DNA of 64,000 bases, taken from positions 99,288 through 163,287 of the forward strand of contig CAZBBX010000001.1 of NCBI GenBank assembly GCA_964490325.1, in the 5' to 3' direction. This document shows, one piece after another, positions 59,526 through 64,000 of the stretch (position 1 is its first letter; each line of letters starts with the position of its first letter). A model generated the notes under the pieces. That model was not told the origin of the DNA and made no database searches. It saw only the letters and a program-made list of their open reading frames with translations. Source of the stretch: DAOPJM01 sp964490325. Its GTDB lineage: Bacteria > Bacillota > Clostridia > Christensenellales > CAG-138. The translations under genes were made by a program, and so were the position numbers.

Positions 59526-60122
59526 TTAGGACAGCGGCCAAAGCAGCTGACCGTTCTGCATGACGTCCATCAGGGAAGCGTCCGTGTCCAGTGTCAGCGC
59601 ATAGCTTTCGTTTGCCTCGTTCGTGAGCAAGACCCTGCGAGCACCTTCCTCATCAGGCTCGAACAGCTCGATCGTGTACGGCTCATAAGGCAGAACGCCT
59701 TCCTCGACACGCTCGTTGATCTGATCGATCAAAGAAGCGATCTGCTCGTCGGTAAAAGCGCTCGTTTGCCGCAGCAGATCGGCAAGCGCCATCGTCCAAT
59801 CATCGGGATCCGTATCGGACGCATCGCCGCCCTCCAGCGGATCGATATAGGCTACGTCACCCGTAAGCAGCAGTTCATCGGGATCCGGGGTGGCGATCCC
59901 GCCGTCAATGGCAGGCGACTGCGTGGCAACGGCGGCGGTGGGCGTGGGGCTATCCTGATCCACGTTGTTTTCCACGATCCCCGTTGTTGCAGTACGGCAG
60001 CCTGCGGCAAGCAGGGACAAACCGAGAGCGGACAGGGTGATCACCGCTTTGCGGCCGTGCTTCTGCTTGGGCTTTGCGCAGGGATAGGGCTTTTGATACG
60101 TCTTTATAGGTTGGATCTTCAT
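59526..60122 (-). CDS. Lipoprotein with a long Tyr/Pro/Cys leader, probable maturase partner
   Basis: 198 residues. An unusual 25-residue N-terminal stretch (IQPIKTYQKPYPCAKPK within it, with Y9, Y13 and C15) precedes a hydrophobic helix (26-41) and lipobox LLAAGC (C42). The mature part is acidic, with a Thr/Pro-rich linker and a C-terminal domain of about 110 residues. Normal lipoprotein leaders have a short basic n-region, so the first 25 residues look like a separate functional element, and C15 a possible target of the radical SAM enzyme. AGGAGGG precedes the ATG. I do not recognise the family. Confidence 0.75.
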   Translation of the reverse strand: MKIQPIKTYQKPYPCAKPKQKHGRKAVITLSALGLSLLAAGCRTATTGIVENNVDQDSPTPTAAVATQSPAIDGGIATPDPDELLLTGDVAYIDPLEGGDASDTDPDDWTMALADLLRQTSAFTDEQIASLIDQINERVEEGVLPYEPYTIELFEPDEEGARRVLLTNEANESYALTLDTDASLMDVMQNGQLLWPLS

Positions 60123-60179
60123 TCGTTTGCCCTCCTATTCTTACTCATAATACCAAAATTAGCGCCGCAAGGTTGCGTA

Positions 60180-61598
60180 TTAGCCGACATTTTGCAAATT
60201 TGGCTGCAAAAGGCCTTCCTCCGTGTCCAACGGCTTGATCTTGTTCCGATACAAGCGGACAAACAGGATCGCAGCCGTAATGAGTCCCGCGATCTCCGCA
60301 ATGGGGAATGACCACCAGACCGCAGGCACGGTCCCGAAGATGCGGCTGAGCAGGTAAGCCGCAGGCAGCAGCACGAAGAGCTGGCGGATCAGCGACAGCC
60401 ACATGCTGTACATGCCGTTGCCGACCGCACCGAACAGCGTGGATACGGAGATGCACACCGCCGCTATGGGGAAGCAAAGCGACAGTGTTCTTAAGGCCTG
60501 CACGCCCATGTGCAGCGTCTCCCCCTCCACGTTGAAAAGCTGCATAAGCGGCTCGGGCAGCAGTTGAAAGAGCAGCAGCCCCGTCAACATGAACAAAAGC
60601 GCAATAAAGATGGTCAGTCGCAGGGTCTCCAGCAGACGCTTCTTGCTCCTTGCACCGAAGTTGTAGCCAAAGATAGAGATGGCCGCGTTCGTTACGCCAA
60701 ACACGGGCATGAACACAATGGACTGCAGCTTGTAGTAAACGCCAAAAACGGCTACCGCGTCCGTGCCTGTTACGGCGCCAAAGCCGCCGAGGATCAGGTT
60801 CATGCCGGAGAGCATCACAACGCCGATGGCCTGCATGACGATGGAGGGCAGACCCACCTGATAGATCTCCCGCACGCAGGAAGCCTTGAGGGGCATGTCG
60901 CGAAAACGAACGCGCACCTCATGCTTGCCAAAGACGAGGATCAGGATCGCCACGGTCATGCTGACCCATTGCCCGATCACGGTGGCTATCGCTGCGCCTT
61001 CGATGCCCATGGCAGGGATGGGTCCGAAGCCAAGGACAAGGATACGGTCCAAAACGATGTTCAATATCCCTCCCGACAGCTGCGCGATCATGGAAGCGAT
61101 CGTCTTGCCCTGCGCGTTCATCACGCGCTCCAAACCTACGGCTTGAAAGATGCCCAAGCTGAACGTGCAGCAGATGGACAGATAGCGCGCCGCTAAGTCT
61201 ACAACGGTCGCATCTGAGGTGAACAGGCCGATGATAAATTTGCTTCCGAATATTCCAAGAGCCATAAAAGGCAGCATGGACAGCAGCTGCAGGCTTATAC
61301 CGTTGGACGCCGCCTTGTTTGCCTCGTCAAAGCGCTTTGCGCCGAGTCGGCGGGAGATGAGGGAATTCATACCCACGGCCGTCCCCACGCTGACCGCGAT
61401 CATGAGCATCTGAATGGGGTATGCGTAGCCTAAAGCCGACAGCGCCGCTTTGCCCATAAGCGGGATGCGGGAGACAAAGATGCTGTCTACAATGTTGTAA
61501 AACGCCTGTACCAGCATGGACAGGATCATTGGCCATGCCATGCCCAGCAGTAAACGCCCGATGGGCTTTGTACCCATCTTGTTTTCAGTCGGCGTCAT
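60180..61598 (-). CDS. MATE-family multidrug/solute efflux transporter
   Basis: 472 residues with twelve hydrophobic segments and the family N-terminus PTENKMGTKPIGRLL followed by WPMILSMLVQAFYNIVDSIF. MATE proteins export cationic drugs or solutes with Na+ or H+. I chose ATG 61598 (MTPTENKMG), the usual family start, with AGAAAGAG upstream; ATGs at 61619 and 61625 are alternatives. It precedes the lipoprotein-maturase pair by 57 bases on the same strand, so export of a modified peptide is possible but unproven. Confidence 0.88.
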   Translation of the reverse strand: MTPTENKMGTKPIGRLLLGMAWPMILSMLVQAFYNIVDSIFVSRIPLMGKAALSALGYAYPIQMLMIAVSVGTAVGMNSLISRRLGAKRFDEANKAASNGISLQLLSMLPFMALGIFGSKFIIGLFTSDATVVDLAARYLSICCTFSLGIFQAVGLERVMNAQGKTIASMIAQLSGGILNIVLDRILVLGFGPIPAMGIEGAAIATVIGQWVSMTVAILILVFGKHEVRVRFRDMPLKASCVREIYQVGLPSIVMQAIGVVMLSGMNLILGGFGAVTGTDAVAVFGVYYKLQSIVFMPVFGVTNAAISIFGYNFGARSKKRLLETLRLTIFIALLFMLTGLLLFQLLPEPLMQLFNVEGETLHMGVQALRTLSLCFPIAAVCISVSTLFGAVGNGMYSMWLSLIRQLFVLLPAAYLLSRIFGTVPAVWWSFPIAEIAGLITAAILFVRLYRNKIKPLDTEEGLLQPNLQNVG

Positions 61599-61635
61599 TT
61601 CTCTTTCTGTTAGTTCCATTTCCATAACGCAAAAC

Positions 61636-61664
61636 AGTTTATCATGTTGTATAGCGTATTGCAA
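61636..61664 (-). promoter_or_regulatory. Promoter of the MATE gene
   Basis: Minus strand TTGCAA, 17-base spacer, TAAACT; the expected start site is about 30 bases before ATG 61598. Confidence 0.5.
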
Positions 61665-61762
61665 GCTGCCGAATAACTTTCTTTTAAGCTTCCCGATCCG
61701 CTTGTTCCGCCTTCAAAACTTTCCTTGTTCTGTAAAGAATATATAAAAATACGTTTTGACGC

Positions 61763-61790
61763 TTGACAGCGCTTCCTCTGTGGATATATC
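61763..61790 (+). promoter_or_regulatory. Promoter of glnN
   Basis: Perfect TTGACA, 16-base spacer, TATATC; 29 bases before the ATG, with GGGGG and AAAGG between. Confidence 0.6.
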
Positions 61791-61819
61791 ATTTAAAAAG
61801 CTAAATTGGGGGAAAAGGT

Positions 61820-63913
61820 ATGAAAAAGAATATTCCCGCCCTGTTCGGCAGCATGGTGTTTTCGGACGCCGTCATGCGTGAGCGGCTGCCCAAGGGCATC
61901 TATGAATCCCTGCACCGCACGATCGCGGAAGGTAAGGATCTGGACACCACCTCCGCAAGCGTGGTCGCCGCCGCCATGCGCGACTGGGCGATCGAAAAGG
62001 GCGCAACACATTTTACGCACTGGTTTTTGCCGATGACCGGCGTCACCGCAGAAAAGCACGACAGCTTCATCTCCCCGCAGGGCGAATGCGGCGTCATCAT
62101 GGACTTTGGCGGCAAGGAACTGATCAAAGGCGAACCCGACGCCTCCAGCTTCCCGTCAGGTGGCCTAAGAGCGACCTTTGAGGCACGGGGCTACACCGCT
62201 TGGGATCCCACCAGCTATGCCTTCATCAAGGACGATTCGCTGTGCATCCCCACCGTGTTCTGCTCCTACAGCGGTGAAGTGTTGGATCAAAAGACGCCCT
62301 TGATGCGCTCTGTGGAAGCGCTGAACAAGCAATGCCTGCGTATTCTTCCTTTGTTCGGCATGAACGACGTAACGCGGGTCACGCCGCGGGTCGGCGCCGA
62401 GCAAGAATACTTCCTGCTGGATAAGACCGCCGCGAACAGGCGCTGGGATCTGGTGCTGACGGGTCATACGCTTGTTGGGGCGCGCCCTCCCAAGGGACAG
62501 GAGCTGGACGATCATTACTACTCCGCCATTGCGCCGCGTGTGATGGACTTCATGCAGGATCTCAACGAGGAACTGTGGAAAGTCGGCGTTTACGCAAAGA
62601 CGGAGCACAACGAGGTGGCTCCCGCGCAGCACGAGCTTGCCCCCATCTATACCGACGTCAACCGCGCCTGCGACCACAACCAGCTCACCATGGAGCTGAT
62701 GAAGAAGGTCGCTGACCGTCACGGGCTGGTGTGTCTGCTGCATGAAAAGCCCTTTGCGGGGCTGAACGGCAGCGGCAAGCACAACAACTGGTCTATCGTC
62801 ACCGATACGGGGCTGAACCTGTTTAAGCCCGGCAAGGAGCCTGCCGAAAACAAGCTGTTTTTGCTGATGCTCACTGCCGTCATCCGTGCCGTTGACGAAT
62901 ATGCACCGCTGCTGCGTATCAGCGTGGCAAGCCCCGGCAACGATTATCGCTTGGGCGGCAATGAAGCGCCGCCTGCCATCATCTCTTTGTTCTTGGGCGA
63001 CAAGCTGACCGCCATCCTTGCGGCTTTGGAAAAGGGCGAAGGCTGCGTCAACATGGGCGATCTATGGATGGGCACGGGCGTTGGCGCTCTGCCCGAACTC
63101 AAGAAGGACACCACCGACCGCAACCGCACCTCTCCCTTTGCCTTCACAGGTAACAAGTTTGAGTTCCGCTCCCCCGGCTCCGCCGCTTCCATTGCGGACG
63201 TCAACACGGTGCTGAACACCATTCTTGCCGATGTGCTGCACGACTTTGCGGACGAGTTGGAGGGCAAGACCGAGCTGCCCGCTGCCATTGACGCGCTGCT
63301 CCGAAAGACGCTCACGGAGCACAAGCGTATCGTCTTTAACGGCAACAATTACGCAAAGGCTTGGCTGGACGAGGCACAAAAGCGCGGACTTGCCAACCTT
63401 CCCACCACTGTGGATGCACTGTCGCACTATCTGGATGAGAAGAATGTCGCGCTGTTCCGTCGAAACGGCATCCTCTCGGAGACGGAGCTGCGTTCGCGGC
63501 ATGATATCATGCTCGACCACTATATCAAAACGACGCTGATCGATGCGCAGACCCTGCACGAGATGGGCGAAAGGGAGATCCTTCCCGCGGCCTTCGCCTG
63601 CATGCGCGGCTTGTCGGAAGGCGTCAGTCTGCGCAAGAGCTTGGGGCTTGCCTCCGATCAGGACGCAGATTACGGCAGCTTGATCGAGCTGACGGAGCGA
63701 ACAAACGCGCTGCATGCAGCCTTGGACGGTCTTGCAGCTGCCTTGAATGAAGTGCGGACGAATGAGGACCCTCTGCAGCGCGCCGAGCTGTGCCGCGACC
63801 GTATCCTTCCCGCAATGGCGCTTGCGCGCAGCGCTTCCAACGCGTTGGAAACGCGCATGCCCGAAAAGGACTGGCCCTTCCCCTCCTATGCCGAGCTGCT
63901 GTTCCGCAGCTGA
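61820..63913 (+). CDS. glnN: Type III glutamine synthetase
   Basis: 697-residue GSIII, much larger than GSI (about 450). Motifs: THFTHWFLP, GAEQEYFLLD (glutamate/metal site), AKTEHNEVAPAQHELAP (the GSIII form of the catalytic loop) and FAGLNGSGKHNNWS. The C-terminal part is helical. It makes glutamine from glutamate and ammonia, feeding GlnRS and nitrogen metabolism. GGGGGAAAAGG precedes the ATG. Its stop is 87 bases before the window end; nothing can be read in that remainder. Confidence 0.95.
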   Translation: MKKNIPALFGSMVFSDAVMRERLPKGIYESLHRTIAEGKDLDTTSASVVAAAMRDWAIEKGATHFTHWFLPMTGVTAEKHDSFISPQGECGVIMDFGGKELIKGEPDASSFPSGGLRATFEARGYTAWDPTSYAFIKDDSLCIPTVFCSYSGEVLDQKTPLMRSVEALNKQCLRILPLFGMNDVTRVTPRVGAEQEYFLLDKTAANRRWDLVLTGHTLVGARPPKGQELDDHYYSAIAPRVMDFMQDLNEELWKVGVYAKTEHNEVAPAQHELAPIYTDVNRACDHNQLTMELMKKVADRHGLVCLLHEKPFAGLNGSGKHNNWSIVTDTGLNLFKPGKEPAENKLFLLMLTAVIRAVDEYAPLLRISVASPGNDYRLGGNEAPPAIISLFLGDKLTAILAALEKGEGCVNMGDLWMGTGVGALPELKKDTTDRNRTSPFAFTGNKFEFRSPGSAASIADVNTVLNTILADVLHDFADELEGKTELPAAIDALLRKTLTEHKRIVFNGNNYAKAWLDEAQKRGLANLPTTVDALSHYLDEKNVALFRRNGILSETELRSRHDIMLDHYIKTTLIDAQTLHEMGEREILPAAFACMRGLSEGVSLRKSLGLASDQDADYGSLIELTERTNALHAALDGLAAALNEVRTNEDPLQRAELCRDRILPAMALARSASNALETRMPEKDWPFPSYAELLFRS

Positions 63914-64000
63914 GCCAAAGCAAAGATCGAATAGGTATCAAAAAAGGGTTCAATGTCAATAGTTGGGGTAGTGTGAATGTTAAGTAGCACAGGGAGCCAT

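Noticed and set aside
1..64000. Mobile elements, CRISPR, prophage, tRNA or rRNA genes.
   Set aside because: No transposase, integrase, spaced direct repeats or stable-RNA signatures were found by eye.

Overview
The window looks like chromosome of a spore-forming, anaerobic member of the Clostridia (Bacillota), with high GC content. Pointers are the CotJA-CotJB-CotJC spore-coat operon, HemZ, an Rel-Dtd-MBL-HemZ gene order, pta-ackA fermentation, type III glutamine synthetase, adenine deaminase plus molybdenum hydroxylase for purine breakdown, and dockerin modules on secreted proteins. I cannot name the genus. I see no phage, insertion sequence, CRISPR array, rRNA or tRNA. Nearly all DNA is coding, on both strands, in short operons separated by intrinsic terminators.

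Layout. 1-5 kb (+): end of the glycine cleavage P-protein (gcvPB), lipoamide dehydrogenase, glyA, then an MBL/beta-CASP nuclease. 5-8.4 kb (-): TIGR04086 membrane protein, yajC, a small protein, and an iscR-nifS-nifU iron-sulfur operon. 8.6-12.8 kb (+): glnS, gltX, ychF. 12.9-22.7 kb (-): rel-dtd-MBL-hemZ, recJ-apt, pta-ackA. 22.8 kb (+): tmcAL, which needs acetate and sits divergent to pta-ackA. 24.1-31.1 kb (-): DUF2461, DUF6179, DUF6323, pcp, a DEDD exonuclease with a BRCT-like tail, a polysaccharide deacetylase lipoprotein, and a repeat-bearing beta-helix lipoprotein. 31.3-32.5 kb (+): cysteine-rich cotJABC. 32.7-35.4 kb (-): DUF1858 protein, zinc-ribbon membrane protein, GH13 glycosidase. 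35.7-41.6 kb (+): radical SAM protein, iron alcohol dehydrogenase behind a structured leader, ftsH, and a plsC-like gene. 41.6-43.1 kb (-): birA-bioY. 43.3-51.7 kb (+): dockerin amidase, adeC-xdhABC, aminotransferase. 51.8-54.1 kb (-): dockerin/SH3 surface protein. 54.3 kb (+): cysteine desulfidase. 55.7-61.6 kb (-): two TPR lipoproteins (one frameshifted), a radical SAM/SPASM maturase with a partner lipoprotein, and a MATE transporter. 61.8-63.9 kb (+): glnN.

The part most likely to be undescribed is the radical SAM/SPASM enzyme at 58449-59516. It lies directly behind a lipoprotein gene whose 25-residue cytoplasmic leader carries its own Tyr/Pro/Cys motif. Other points of interest are a nested hairpin that buries the ribosome-binding site of the alcohol dehydrogenase, probable leaderless transcripts, dockerins on cell-wall proteins, a cysteine-rich CotJ set and a 51-bp tandem repeat in a surface lipoprotein. 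All product names come from reading motifs by eye. No database search was run.
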